NCBI GenBank assembly: GCA_003024785.1
Contig: PUQB01000154.1
Location: 362,348 to 426,347, forward strand
DNA from: Selaginella tamariscina
Lineage: Eukaryota; Streptophyta; Lycopodiopsida; Selaginellales; Selaginellaceae
DNA length: 64,000 nt
Direction: 5' to 3'
This document shows, one piece after another, positions 19,805 through 33,029 of the stretch. Positions within the stretch are counted from its first letter, which is position 1. Each line of letters opens with the position of its first letter. The notes below the pieces were generated by a model. That model saw only the letters and a program-made list of their open reading frames with translations, was not told the DNA's origin and did no database searches. Position numbers and translations under genes: made by a program.

Positions 19805-21298
19805 ATTAATCCCGTCCACTTCTCTCTGAGACAAAGTAGGGTGTATGTGAATTTATCAGTGTATTATTTTTGATATTCAGGTTTATACAAGTGTGTGTGC
19901 ATTTTATATGATTTGTATTCATTAGTGTAATTATTTTGCAGAAGGACCGATTTGATTAAACAAGGAAATTCAGTCATTAGTATGGAGTCATCGTCAAATT
20001 CTGGATAAGAATTAAAATAAAATCTGTTATATTTGAATATGTGCTTGAAGAACTAATCATTTTTGTATTCAGATGTAGAATTGAGGTAACATTGAAGACG
20101 AGAGTAGGAGAAGAGATGGGCAGGGGATTCTGGAATCAACTTGGCCATATTTCAAACTAAACGGGAAGCGCATTGGAACAACCATGGTTGCTGTCAAACT
20201 AACCTCTGTCACATCGCATGGCCAAGCAAAACAATGGAAAGTGGATGTGCTAGTAAAGCATCCGAAAGTATGCTGCGAACCCAGATTGAACAATGCTTGA
20301 CACATATGCCTTGTTCCATCAATGTTACATTCTTGGATCCAGAGGTCGCCAGTTACAACATTAATCTCGGGTGGTCTTGTCGACTTGTGGACAATAATGT
20401 TCACGTGTTCACTAATGATGTTGACCATGAGTACTTCTTCAACGCAACGAAAGCCCATTTATGGAGGGGATCCAATTAGATGTCTACTTTGAAGATCTTC
20501 AGATTCATCGAGTAGATGTATTCTCAGTAGAGGTTGCTTCATAATACAGAACATTCACAAGTGGACCAATCGTCCCTCTTCACATTGAAGAAGAACACAA
20601 CAATATCATAAGGGAGATTGAGAGGTGGCTCGGTCTCAGATTCTTTACAGATCATGTTCAATTTGCTTAGAAAAACTTCGGGAGCTTGAAGAGTGTGCTG
20701 AAACATTAGAACAGCATCAATCGGGATAACACATGTTGATTCGGATCGTAGAAGAAAATCATCAGTCGTTTTGTCAGTTGCACCTGTGCATCCTATGTTG
20801 TAATAAGCCACAAGGAAATGATGTTGGATAATAGGATTTATGAGGTAGGGTTAAGTATTGCAGCATCAGCTCAAACTTCAATTACAGGCCACTCAACCAG
20901 GAACGTGTAGCTAGCTCATGGAGAAGATGAAGGACGACAATTCTTACACCGTTCCACATAATGCTGTTTTGTGCCCATATTACGAAAGAAACAAAGGCGC
21001 TGAGAAAGTATGGATCACAACAGCAGAACAAATCATAAAGATTCAGACGGAGAATAGAAAATCAATCAAGTATTACATCATTAGTGGCTAACACACAATA
21101 ACGGCAGCCCAACGACTTCTCGATGAACACAACAAAACTTTTTGAGCATACTCGTGAGAAGCTGACGAAAAGATCGGCGTTTTTTAGTTAAGCCGAATCT
21201 CATAATCGAGCAGTACCACAATTTCAGCGGAATGGGACGCTGCCGACACCAACAACTACAACAACAAAATATGGGAGAAGTTCAAACACACGCGAGCC
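19805..21298. other. decayed repeat DNA, no gene recognised
   Basis: Overlapping ORFs on both strands at 20069-20479 and 20539-20811 have no recognisable domain and no splice context that I trust. Moderately AT-rich; probably transposon remains. Confidence 0.4.
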
Positions 21299-22890
21299 GT
21301 GTGGGAATCTCTTCAGCGACCACAAAGAGCTACTGTAGGGAATACACAATGTGCAATGTACTGGGTAAGTAAATTGTTTGGGCAGGATTTATCTCGCCGG
21401 TATATTAATCTGTCTCTTTTTTTTCAGAGAGTTGAAGAAATTTTAGCAGTTGATTTTGCCCAGGTGGGCAGGAAGGAAACATTCTTTTTAATAATGTTGA
21501 TCTCTTGTCCCGAGGATAGGATTTTTGCCAAATGGTTGGGGATTATGAAATCTTTTTCAAAAGGAACACTGAAGAAGAAGCAGACAAGTGAAGAGGAGCC
21601 TTCAGAAAAGTCTGCAAAGAAACCCAGTAAGATGCCGAAGGCTAAGTCTGTTCAATCTACAAAGGATGTAGACAACGATTTCAATCTCACATGGTTGAAG
21701 CCTTTAAATGAACAACGATGGAGGAGATGGAAGTCTTGGCTGATTTGGTGATTGATGGCAAACTACAGATTAACAACAGCAGCCCCACCTCTCCTTTTCA
21801 TGTCAAGGCAATGGAGTTGAAGATGGTCATGCACTTCAAGGAGTGGTTGGGAATACACTGCCACAAACTGGGTTGGACCTCGGCTTTAACATACGAAGAG
21901 GTCAGCAAATATTTGCATGTGACAAACGATGATATGCTTGTCGAATGGGTGAATCAATCGGAAGATTGAGCAAGAATTATTGAACGCCAAAAAGGAGAAC
22001 ATTGCGATGACGCCTTCTCTTATGGCAGTCCTTCAACAGCGAGAACCGAGTTGAACTTTATAAAGGAAGATGCTACGAATCACGACAAGCCCTACAGATG
22101 TTTGTTGTTAGATTCGGAGACTTTATGGGGTAACATCATTGCTTGTAGGAAATCATTTTAATTGTTCATGATGGATCGGCGAGTGTCAAAAAATCCTTCG
22201 ACAGACAGGACACTAGAGGATTTGGTGGAGAAACTTAGCCGTGCAAGCATGTACAAAGAAGGTATTTATTATTGAATTCATGCTTGCACTCTTCACTGAT
22301 ACCTATGTTTTCAGGTATTTATTTCTTGATTCTTGCTCATGTCATTGATACTTTTGCCTTCGCCTTCACCAAGAAGAATAAACATTGTTGAACAGGATTT
22401 TATATGAATGATGCTGATCCGAAGTGCATTGATACGGTTGTTCACTTGGTTGTTAGGAATGCGCCAAACAATTTCAAACTTTCAAATGACTGGCCAGGCA
22501 TCTGTTTGCACTCGAACGGCCTGAATCTCCATCCGATACATCGATAGCTGAGAGGGACGTATTCGACAATGTACGTTATCCAAACATCACAAGTCAAGCG
22601 GCACGAAGCATTGTCAACTTGATTAGGGGTCCTCACAGTGATGCATGGGATTTTGACTACTACACTAGGGGGTCCGTCTTGAAGGAGTGTTACCTTTGGG
22701 ATACATTGTGTTTGCTGTTAAAAAGGATAAGACCATGGTTGAGGACCTGAACAAGTGGATAGAGAGGTTCTCAACTGACTACCCCAACAAACCCATACAG
22801 GAATATTTGGGAAAGTTCCCTCCCGAGAAGTGCGATAGCTCTGAAGACGAATCCGGTTCAATGTCGGAGTCTGAGGACGAACTTCAATAA
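21299..22890 (+). pseudogene. unidentified, frame-broken transposon-like coding region
   Basis: Three open stretches on plus appear to belong together. 21299-21751 carries a Lys/Ser/Pro-rich basic tail (GTLKKKQTSEEEPSEKSAKKPSK). 21718-21969 carries HFKEWLGIHCHKLGW and YEEVSKYLHV. A stretch at about 22487-22890 (FALERPESPSD, GPHSDAWDFDYYTRG) ends in another frame with an acidic tail (SSEDESGSMSESEDELQ) and a stop. A palindrome-like copy, GGCAGGATTTATCTCGCC, lies at about 21380 within the first part. I do not recognise the family; a transposon accessory gene is possible. Confidence 0.3.
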
Positions 22891-24839
22891 ATATTAGACC
22901 AGAAGTCATCTCGAGGAGTACAGAACATTCACACACTCTATTACCCATAGAAACATTAACAAAAGATATTGAAGATCATGAACCATCTCACAAGCGGCCT
23001 AGACCTTCTTCGCCTCACTCAGAAGGTAATAGCAAAGAAGAATTGTTAATGAGTTCTTAGAGTGACAAATAGTTGTAAACAAGTGTAATATAAGGCATTT
23101 TTGTATATTTCGTTTATATTTGTACAGAAAATAAATTCTCAAGGATTAATGAAGTTTTTAGTTCAAACATGGGTCACACATTAACAAGGTAAATAATATA
23201 CCTTGATAATTATAAAGTCAGCTAACTATCATTTTGCAGATGTAATGAAACAGTTGAGAACATGGATTTTCAGCATTGCCATGAGGTAAGAGAGGGGTTT
23301 GGCGAAAATTTTTTGTGCTACATATCAGAATGACAGAGTTCATGCAGGAAAAGGATAATAATGCAACTTAAAACATTGTTACCATGGGGACTACTTCAGT
23401 TTTTTCACCACCATTTCTATTGGCTTTAGTTTCGAAATCACTTTCTTCAGCGCCTGCAATATCTAAATCTTGTAAAGATGATGTACAATTAAATGATAAA
23501 GGGATAGGCAACGATATAGTGTCAACAAATAAATGTGAAAGGATCAAACAAGTGAGTTGCAAAGTATTCAAGAAGCAACGCTACCCCATGTTACCCATGA
23601 GATTTCATTCCTTGTCATGGTAAATTTTGATATAATATTATTTTTCGTCCAGGGTTGAACCGTCTCTTTCAAAAGTTTAAGGAGATGGGTGCGCTTGTGG
23701 GGATTTAGTCATGCATGCAGATTCACAACTTGACACCGCTACTGAATTTACTTAAGAAACATTGTAATGTTGCAAAAGAGGTGATTCATAAAAATTGAAT
23801 TTTTGACCAACAAGTATGTTATAAACCTCTTGAATTTTACAATATAAGAAAGGAAAGCAAGCCATACTTCTTCAAGAATGAAAAGATTAATTTGGCTTCA
23901 TGGGGAGATCAGTCACTTAAGTATAATGAAGAATGCACATATCTTAATGGTAGACGACTCTCCTCAGAAGGCTATGCTCAATCAAAACATTGTTTGTATT
24001 CATTCAATCACTTTCGACCCATATTCTAATACCGATACCATGATGAGCTAGTGAAGTACTTGGAAATGTGCCTCAGAAAGAAGAATCTCAAAAAACTTTT
24101 GTGAGCAGTATCCATCGTATCAAACATTTCTTGAAGCTTTTCTTTCTCGTGATTTTGAGTTTTATAAAATGAAGGATAGCAACCGGGCGCTTTACAATAT
24201 TATTCTTAAGGAACGTCATTTTTTAATGAGCCTTTGTGCAGGCCTGGTCTTATCACATCTTATGTATTAACAAGATGACAACTCCCAATTGCATTCGTGA
24301 GAGTGTTAAGTGGTGACAACAACATCAAGATATTGACCAAAATGATTTGATTAATCCGGAAAGTGATGATTTAAACAAAATGAGGAGATTTCTTATATAT
24401 AGTTAGGAAGAAAGTATTTATAAAAGAATTAACATATTAGTAAGGAAATGATTTATTTGTAATTATGTTTGATAATATTTTTTAATTATTGTAAACTATT
24501 TTTAGAACGAAAATAATATGAATATTCTAAGATATTTTAGGAATATTCCTTACTAAGTAAGGTTATTGAAGGATTAATTTATTAATTAATTAATATTTAA
24601 GCTTAATACATATTAATTAAATAATTAATTAATAATTAAAACTTAAGTATTAATAGTAATTATTTTATATTCCCATTTCACGTATCATGCCCACTTTAGT
24701 TACAACGTGCATATATCATGCTCAATTTTGACTTTAGGATGGTTTATTATATTTTATTGAGACAAATCCAAAAGACAGACTACATTTGGTTGTACTCTCT
24801 ACATATGTTCCACACCTTTTCGAACATATCATGATTTGC
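22891..24839. other. AT-rich decayed DNA, no gene recognised
   Basis: Contains short open fragments (for example near 23880-24060) with no known motif, and a TAAT/ATTA-rich tract at 24570-24640. It probably includes the upstream part of the degenerate gypsy copy that follows. Confidence 0.4.
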
Positions 24840-25400
24840 TTATTGTTAGAGGTCATCTCGTCACCAACAAGTATTAGAGAAGCTCTACTAGTCCTTTTAT
24901 TGGTTTAGCATGTACTGATGTGATCATGTATATTCAGAGATGTTCCATTTGTCAAATTCAAATTTTTTGTATGACTCGGCCATAGGAGTGTTAAAATCAA
25001 ATGTCTCCACCCTTTTGAGTTAGTTGTAATGGTTAATACGATCTTTTCACATTCCTCTCAAAACAACCAATACATCATTATTGTATTCGATTATTTAATT
25101 CATTGGGTGGAGGTTGGTGCTTTTCCAGATGTAATTGCCATGTCAACAACTTTGTTTTTGTTCGATCATGTGGTTTTCTAACATTTTTATCCAGAACGGA
25201 TGTTATCATATAATGGCCATGCTTTCATTACAAAGGTATTATAAGTGTTGTGTAAGCAATTAGGAGTAAAATACTCATTTATTTCTCTATATCATCTACA
25301 AATTGAGGGTTTGGTGGAGCAATCAAATTTGAAGTATGTGAACTTTAATCATACCGATTAGGATTGGTATTTACGATGCTTGAGATTTGCTTATATAATA
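24840..25400 (+). pseudogene. degenerate Ty3/gypsy integrase
   Basis: Frames on plus give YIQRCSICQIQ (zinc finger C-x2-C) near 24935, QYIIIVFDYLIHWVE near 25070 (the strand carrying the first catalytic Asp), LLFDHVV-like and PERMLSYNGHAF segments (second Asp region), and YHLQIEGLVEQSN near 25290 (the catalytic-Glu region YHPQTNGQVERxN). Many stops and frame changes; GC content is very low, consistent with an old copy. No LTRs were identified. Confidence 0.7.
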
Positions 25401-25939
25401 GGTATTTAAAGTTCGATTAGTATCTTTCCATTTAAGACATTGATTCTAAGTTGCTAGTGATTTGAGGTTATCATCAAGGATGCAAAGATGTGGGCTTGAC
25501 ATTTGGAAGTTGTCTTGTCTCTTTTACATGTAAAGTCTACTTAACATCTTAGTCAAGCTGAAATATGATAACAATCTTTTTATAATGCACAATATCAAAT
25601 TCCACCAAATAATGCCAAAGATGACTTAATATTGATACGTTTTCTCAAGTTGACTATGCCTGGGCTTGTAACTAGTTTGTTACATAAATGGCTTGGTACT
25701 TACTAAGTACTCTCAAAGATTAATTCTCATGTGTATTAAGTACAATTAGTAGGCTCTTATGAGGTAGAGATAGTTCACGTAGTTTGAATGAAATAGTTTA
25801 TCATTAAAAACTCGTTAAGTACATTCGATCATACCTTAAATCAGTCAAATTATATAGATCTAGGACTATCAAATCCAACACCATCTACACAGCTGAAATA
25901 GTTAAACCACAAACTTATTCGCCGATTTAATATCGAATA

Positions 25940-26090
25940 GTTCTGGTCATTGTTCATTGTAGAAATATGCAACAGAACAAAAATAAGAACGATTCTAATC
26001 ATTGTTCATTGTGGAAATATGAAACAAAATGAAAATAAGAACAATTCTAGTCTGTGGAAATATGCAACAGAACGAGAATAACCCTCCGTT
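25940..26090. repeat. three tandem copies of a unit of about 55-60 bp
   Basis: GTTCATTGTAGAAATATGCAACAGAACAAAAATAAGAACGATTCTAAT and two further variants lie head to tail. Confidence 0.75.
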
Positions 26091-26865
26091 TCCACATATA
26101 TAACTAATTATTGAAAGAACAAATAATAACTAATTATTATTGCACAAAACGTGATACTTATTCAGCTGGAAACCCTCGTGTACAGGAGAACTCCTGCCAC
26201 ATGGCATACATGTAACGCGTGATGCTGACACATAGGTAGGAGCCTATCTTACATTATCCTCCCCTCCTCTCAAATTTTAAATTATTAATTAAGTCAATTT
26301 ACCAACTGGAAGATTGAAAAAACAATTTAAATCTTCGTAAATGCCAAAATTACATATTTTAATTTTAATAATACTAATTAAATAATTAATAAAATATCAA
26401 AATTTGTATAAAGTCTCAAATGAATGGTATGCCTTTATAAAAGGCACTTAAGTAAGGCATACTTTTTAAAACAAAATAAGAACATGCAAAATTAAATAAC
26501 TACAACTATCATCAAACTTAATATTCATGATAATATAATATTAATTAGTATAATGAAGAATACATGCGCACACACGCACGAACAAGTGTCTCAAAAGAGA
26601 ACAGTAAGAACAATATTTACTCACACATATACAGATATATATATATATATATATATATATGATTTTCTGCAACAGTAAGAAATATACTCATTATGTAGAA
26701 AAATGAAAAATCAATCATTTATTAAATAAGTGTTATCTTTAGAATAAAATACTTTAATAGCTAAATGATAATTTATTCATTAAGCTGACAATAGTCTAGA
26801 CTTTATACATATGGAGTAGATACATACAACATACGAAAATAACCAAAACGTGGCTTACTCGAAAT
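26091..26865. other. intergenic and 3' flank of the RING gene
   Basis: AT-rich; holds a (TA)n tract at 26636-26661. The RING gene's 3' untranslated region must start at 26865 and run leftward; the polyadenylation site was not identified. Confidence 0.5.
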
Positions 26866-29608
26866 CTACACTTCTTCCCTACGGTCAGGATTGCTGTTGT
26901 GGATGATATTGAACTTGCAAAGCGGACACGTGGCATTGATCCGCAGCCACTTCTCAATACACGAGCTGTGGAAATGGTGATTACATGGCAGCTCGCGTAG
27001 CTCGACCCCGTCGTCATATGGGGATAAACATATGCAACATTCCTGCTGTAAAACTCATATTAGTATGGAACACACGTGTGTGTATATATAAACTGAATAT
27101 CCTGTATACTTTCTCATAAACCATACCGCTTACAGGGGTAAGAATTAATACCGAACAGTGTTATATATGTGTTATAAATAGTAGTATATATCTTCGCAAC
27201 TATATATATATATATAAAAGACATATGTTATATCTTATACTTTATAATACAGGTTGTTAAGTATATTCCTTATAAAACTGACCGCATCTTCAGAAGAAAG
27301 AGCACGTTCCGAGCTCGAATCTGAAGAGCCAACCAATGCCATGATCCCTCCAAGTGCAGAGCGACGAAACTTGAACTTCGGTATTAAGTTTATGTCTTCG
27401 TCTGAGGCACCCTCCTTAACGTAAATGCAAAACAATAATGTATCAACACAAATATAAATTCATGTATATACTGATCATATACGCATATCCACATGTACTA
27501 TGCTCTAACTCATTTACCTGGTCTGCAACAGCATAGAGTATAGCTATGATGCACGGAAGACAGCAGCATACGGCAATTCCAATGACACACGCAAGTGCCA
27601 CGCAGAAAACAACAAAGAACACATCAAAAGCCAGAAACACCACCGCGAGCCTGAAATCAAGAACCCCATAAATTCACGAAGTTACAAATTATGCACGTAT
27701 TACAGTATTATATCGATATATTAGTCACTTATACTGTTGACTAGTCAACTAGTTAAGTAGATTTGTTCCACAATTATCATAGCTCACCAGTAAAGCTTGG
27801 GGGCGTTCTGTGTGAGAGCTTGACCGCCAGTAGTTACCCAATAAAATCCAACAAGCCACCATACAAAGGAAAACATCGTGTTTGCAGACTCCAACCGCTT
27901 CGCCAGGCTGAAAACACACTTACTATTAGCCATCTTCCATTCATATATATGACATGCACTAATCATACTCGAGGGATGATAGATGAAGCATAGATATATA
28001 ACACAAACATAATGGCTAGTTTTCCCCTTCCTTAATCACAGTTTATTAAGTTAATTATTTAAATGATTTTATATGTATTTACAGGATATAAATTAAAAAG
28101 ACCTTCAGGTTAATGCATTCATCTGTATACATGATTTGCTATATATAATTTTTTTTTAAATACTTGGTTTTTAGTATTTGCCAATTACTTAAATCTTAAT
28201 TAATTACCACTAATACAAAGGCGGGCTGGATTGTGAAAGCGTTCCAACATAATATATCAAGTATATACTGTCTGCTATGCATCTCTCTCTACACACACAG
28301 TTTCTTACCTGAGCTGGTCACCAGTATCGTCTTCCATAGACTGTGTATCAGTTTCGACCTCAGACTCTGAAGTTTGTACACCAGAAGTAGACCTACGGTG
28401 GGCACGTCGTCTTCTACGGTACTCAGACCAAACACAGATCATATGTACGAGACACTGGAGTGTGTATCCAGCTATCCACACTCTAAGTGGAGTGTCCGGA
28501 CGCTCTCTACTCACTGCAAGAACAGTGATTGCAACAAGAACGAATGCCAGATTCCACACCAAGTCTAGAATCACTACGGGACGCGAATATGCCCAGTCAC
28601 TTTGCCTCTCCTCCAGTTGCTCCGCTGCCGACTATAAAGCCAATGCTAATACATATACATATTATACATGTATATATATAAACATGTTCAACATAATTAT
28701 GTATAGCACAGTGAGATACGGATGCTACACACAACGTTATGTTGAAAGATTATTAGACTTTTAAAAAAAGCCTTCTTAATCAATATAAGAAGTATATAAA
28801 ATATAATACAGATATATGCTTATGTATATATAAACATACACACACATATATATACAAATCGAAACAGAGAGTCCATACATATGAGTGAAGGCAGTGTCGG
28901 AAACACACACAAACATACCGGGGATAGGACTATAAATACTTGACCATTTCAAGGAAAAAGCAATATCATCACTGTCTATAATGGTGAGTATACAGGCACT
29001 ATCTATAATGGGCATAAGTTTTATTGTGGTGTTTTGGTTGCGATTGACAAGATATATATTCATATTTCAGTGCATAGAAATATTCATATGGTACAGCAAA
29101 ACACACACACACACACATAGAGAGAGAGAGACTTTACACGTATATATACATATCCACGTGAAAGGGCTGTAGTTAAATGAAAAAGCTATACGACCACCTA
29201 TCATCACTGTCTATAATGACCATAAGTTTCAATGTTTCCATTGCAGATTTGAACATGCCGCTGCAGACGGAAGTCTCTTTCATAAGCGCCATTGTTTAAT
29301 ATACATAGTCTTCATACATAGAAATATTCATAATGTAAACACTATACACAGGCGTTTAACAATTAATACATATATAACATAAATTAACGAATGGATTGAA
29401 GAGAATGTACCTGACGGACCAACATGGACGGCTCACGCATTGGCCGTCTACCAGTAGCCTGCCGGAGGTACCTGGCGGCGCCATGGACTGCTCTTCGATG
29501 GCCGCCAAACGAAGGAGACCTTGCCGAAGAATCAAGATTGTTACCATTTCCAAGAAGCGGAACTATGTGTTCTTCTCCCTCGGGAGACGACGGCACCTGT
29601 GCATCCAT
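26866..29608 (-). CDS. RING-H2 multi-pass membrane E3 ubiquitin ligase (At1g12760/At4g11680-like)
   Basis: Six exons on minus: 29608-29411, 28631-28309, 27907-27788, 27650-27518, 27414-27283, 27045-26866, all GT-AG and in phase, giving 361 residues with no break. The start is the ATG at 29608; the only upstream in-frame candidate is a TTG. The conserved N-terminal block [10 protein letters not shown] leads into [15 protein letters not shown], then membrane helices at about 85-106, 116-134, 186-202 and 216-257. The C-terminal RING-H2 is C305-x2-C308-x14-C323-x-H325-x2-H328-x2-C331-x10-C342-x2-C345. The order and motifs match the plant family typified by At1g12760. It should transfer ubiquitin at a membrane; substrates are unknown. 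It is divergent from the dioxygenase gene across 973 bp. Confidence 0.95.
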
Positions 29609-30581
29609 TGAAGAACACTCTATTCTACACGCATCGCGCCGCGCTGCAGCTGCATCTTTCAAGAACCCTACTCTGTTTTTAGGGTTTTATTTAACACTTG
29701 TATTTTTGGGGCTGGGATTATGCCACATATTGAAGTTCTCATCGTACGTGTTTACAAACCAATGCTCATGGATGCATCGCATATACGTACGTGACATTTT
29801 AAACACTGATTAGAAGAGTCGGTGGAGATTGATAGCAACGTAATCTAACGGTCAACAATTACTATAAAATATTGTTTAAGCAGTAGTATATTATGAAAGC
29901 CATTCACACTTGTTTATTATGTACATGTGTCGTTCTATTGAATTTTTATAATTATTTTCTTATATATGTGTGTGTATTCTTCACAAATCTTTTAATATAT
30001 ATTAAATTTAAAATTAATATATAATATGTTATAATTTATAATGACTAATTATTTTATGTTCTTATAGCTATTATATACAATGCAAAAATATTATGTATTA
30101 TTTGAATTATATTCTTTTATCCATATATGCATCTGTTTATATAAATATATATATTTTGTCTTTATAAATTATTTAGTAGGTATATATTTCCAATTAATCC
30201 TTTGATTATCTTAATTATTTACAATAATGAATAATTTTATATACATCTGGTTTTAAATATTATCAATTAATAAGAATTTAAATAACTATAATAATGAAGT
30301 GTCAAAAATCTGGATGGAAAATGACAAGGACGTGAAATAATACATCAAATACACGCGTCAGTCTTGCTACGTTTTGGATTGACATATATAACATCCTGGC
30401 ATATACCAGTTATCCTTCACTATCAGACGTAGAAGCCGGCCAAACAGGAAATGTACATCCTAGACCTTTTGCGTATTCTTCTGCTCTCCAATATAAATCG
30501 ACAAAACTACATGGCCCCATTCTTAGTCCCTATATATACAACACACTAACCATGCTCATACATGTTTATACATAAAGAATT
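29609..30581. promoter_or_regulatory. shared divergent upstream region
   Basis: 973 bp between the two start codons; AT-rich in the middle. Toward the dioxygenase it contains CAATATAAATCG (30489-30500) and TATATATACA (30531-30540), either of which could be the TATA box. No ORF of substance. Confidence 0.6.
29672..29684 (-). promoter_or_regulatory. telo-box in the RING gene leader
   Basis: AAACCCTAAAAAC on minus, about 65 bases upstream of the start codon. Telo-boxes (AAACCCTA) are common in leaders and promoters of actively expressed plant genes. Confidence 0.5.
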
Positions 30582-31810
30582 ATGGCTCCTACACAGTTAG
30601 ATGTGGATTACAAGCTAAGCACTTTCTTGCAGGGCTCTCTCACACTGGACGACTACGTATGGTCGCAGGAAGAATGGCCAAAGGTTGCTTACAACGACTA
30701 CGACGAAGATCACATGGTTCCCATTATCGACTTTGCATTGTTGAGATCTGAAGTCCCCGAGGTGAAAAGCAAAGCCTTGAAGGAGCTGATGGAGGCGGGG
30801 AAGGAATGGGGATTCTTCCGCCTCGTCAACCACGGCGTCCCAGCGGAGACGACGGATACGCTTGAGCGAGAGGGAAGGGAGCTGTTCGACCTTCCCCTCG
30901 GGCAGAAGAAAATGGCAGAGCGGGTTCCCGGTAGTATAATCGGGTACTACTTCGGTGCGGAATCCGTGTTCTCCAAGGCGTGGCTCGAGGCATTTCATTT
31001 CTCCGGGGATAGAGACGTCACTGACAACATGATCCGGCAGGTCTGCCCTGGAAAGTTTGAGGAACTGAGGTAATAAAAAAAAAAGCTTTACCATTATATA
31101 ACATCATCATAAGATATGGTTCTCTGTGTAGTTCAAGTGTACATAGCTATATTGAAGCTTATCAGAAGCTGGCAATTGAGATTGTAGAGTTGCTGGCGAT
31201 CGCTCTGGGTTTGGAACCATCTGCATTCAGCAAATACATAGCCACCAGAGGAGACAAGTCTACAGTGCGTATTTGTTACTATCCTCCGTGTCCCCAGGTG
31301 CGTATATATACGTGTATATATACGTATGCGTGCTAATACTTTGACAGCCAATGAGAACACTTGGGCAACGTCCTCACGCAGACCCCATTCTCATTACTGT
31401 TGTACACCAAGACGAAGTTGGCGGGCTCCAGGTTTTGAAGGATGATAAATGGGTCGCTGTTAAACCTGAGCCTGGTTCTGTTGTGGTTAATATTGGTGAT
31501 ACTTTGCAGGTACAGTACTTCTTATGCGCATATGCTGGTAACGTTATGGATATTCTTTTAGGTTTTAAGCAATGATACGTATCCGAGTGTGCAACACAGA
31601 GTGGTTTTAAACAGTGAGAGGAGCAGGATGTCAATGGCTTTCTTTCTCATACCAGAAGCTGATGGTTTAATTGAGCCCGCTAGTGAGCTTGTTACTGATG
31701 AGAACCCTGTTAAGCATCCTCCTTTTATATACAAGGATTACCGTAAATCGTACGGAGAGCGGAGAGTAGTGGGGAAGAGTCATCTTGAATCCTTCTACAC
31801 TTACAAATAA
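30582..31810 (+). CDS. 2-oxoglutarate/Fe(II) dioxygenase, gibberellin-oxidase-like (DOXC class)
   Basis: Four exons, 30582-31069, 31132-31297, 31348-31509 and 31562-31810, join in phase to 354 residues. The N-terminal DIOX_N region has PIIDFALLRSE and WGFFRLVNHGV. The C-terminal jelly-roll has YYPPCPQ (212-218), the iron ligands H228-x-D230 (RPHADP) and H284 (VQHRVV), and the 2-oxoglutarate-binding R294-x-S296 (RMS). The run LGQRPHADPILI...QDEVGGLQV resembles gibberellin oxidases, but substrate-specific motifs are not decisive, so 2-, 3- or 20-oxidase or a related activity cannot be chosen. It is cytosolic (no signal peptide). The start ATG is clear, and the stop is followed by AT-rich DNA. 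Confidence 0.9.
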
Positions 31811-33029
31811 CTTATATGTAATTAACACACAATTATATCACAGTTTATTTATATGATAACACTTAAAATCTGTTGAATATGTCTTTATTTTTTTAAAATG
31901 AATTTTATTAGATAATAAAAAGTGCAAATAATAATAATAAAGAATCTTATTGGATACTATGGACCAGACTTAAATGTCTTGTAATAGAATAAAAGACTGA
32001 ACTATATTGATAAAAAACTCTTTTCATTTTTAATATCTTTAATATCTGAACTAAGTATGTATAAGAATTTTTTTTAATGAAAATATAAAATTAAATAATC
32101 ATATAAATTTTCATCATTCGTTTAGATAAGTTATTTAAGAAGACAGGAGAAAGAAAAATCATTTTAAAGAAAGGTGCCTTTCAAAGAAAAATCAGTTTAA
32201 AAATAAATGTAGATGTGAAAGATTAGAAAAATCAAAATAAGTAACTAAGATTAACTGATTTCTTTGATCTGTTTCAATTACCTAAATATTCTAAACATAA
32301 CTAAATACTTAATAAATATCAATGAATTTGGCAATCATCTAGCAAAAAGCATACGTGTTTAAGCAAATATATATAAATTTAATGCATACATTATATATAT
32401 ATATATATAATAAACTATATAATAATATAAATATATAGTTAAATTTTTAAATTTACAAAGTTAATTTTGAACATTAATATTAATTTACACTTGTAAACAT
32501 TGTATAGTCACTTTATTAAAATATTAAGACAAATCAGCAAAAGTCGTCCACATGGCAAGAGCATTTGGTTTGAGCCGACATTGTTAAGCATTTAACAAAC
32601 AATCGATATCGGGAAATCTCTGCAGTCGAACTGTAGAGAAACAAGACCTAATCTGCTAGTTCATTTTAGGGTTTATAGTTTCCTCCCGGATCGCGATCCG
32701 CATCGTAGCGCCGGCGCTGACACCACATTCAGGCGCCGATCACTGCCTGTTTGAAGTTTTGTACAGATTCAAGGTGCATTTCGAAGTTCTTTTTGAAATC
32801 GCGACTGTGCTTCCAAAACGAAGGAGGTTTCGCAGTTTCTAAGTGGATTGCTGCAAAATAGGTCTTGGATTGCGAGCCCCGGTTGTATTCCCACCCGAAA
32901 TCCCGGGGTTTGTATAAAGATTGCAGTTTTAATGACGATTTTCACTGATTCTTGTGCAGGCGGATAGAAGAAGATTTTCGAGCGGATACCTTGAAGCGCG
33001 AGGTTTGTAGGGTTTAATGTGCATGCGCG
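31811..33029. other. intergenic region and BIG promoter/leader
   Basis: AT-rich to about 32530, then GC richer near the BIG start. Contains TTTTAGGGTTTATAG (about 32666-32680), a reversed telo-box, and TAGGGTTTAA at about 33009. A possible leader intron could run from a GTGCAT donor (32774) to a TTGTGCAG acceptor (about 32959). Out-of-frame ATGs at 33017 and 33023 precede the BIG start. Confidence 0.5.

Noticed and set aside
29609-29662. Extending the RING ligase start to 29662
   Set aside because: That position is TTG. The first ATG in frame is at 29608 and family alignment does not need the extra residues.
30615-31094. Minus-strand ORF of 159 codons across dioxygenase exon 1
   Set aside because: Shadow of the conserved plus-strand exon; no domain and no splice support.
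30582-31810. Naming the dioxygenase as GA20ox, GA3ox or GA2ox
   Set aside because: The shared DOXC motifs are present, but I could not see decisive clade-specific residues, and non-seed-plant enzymes blur these groups.
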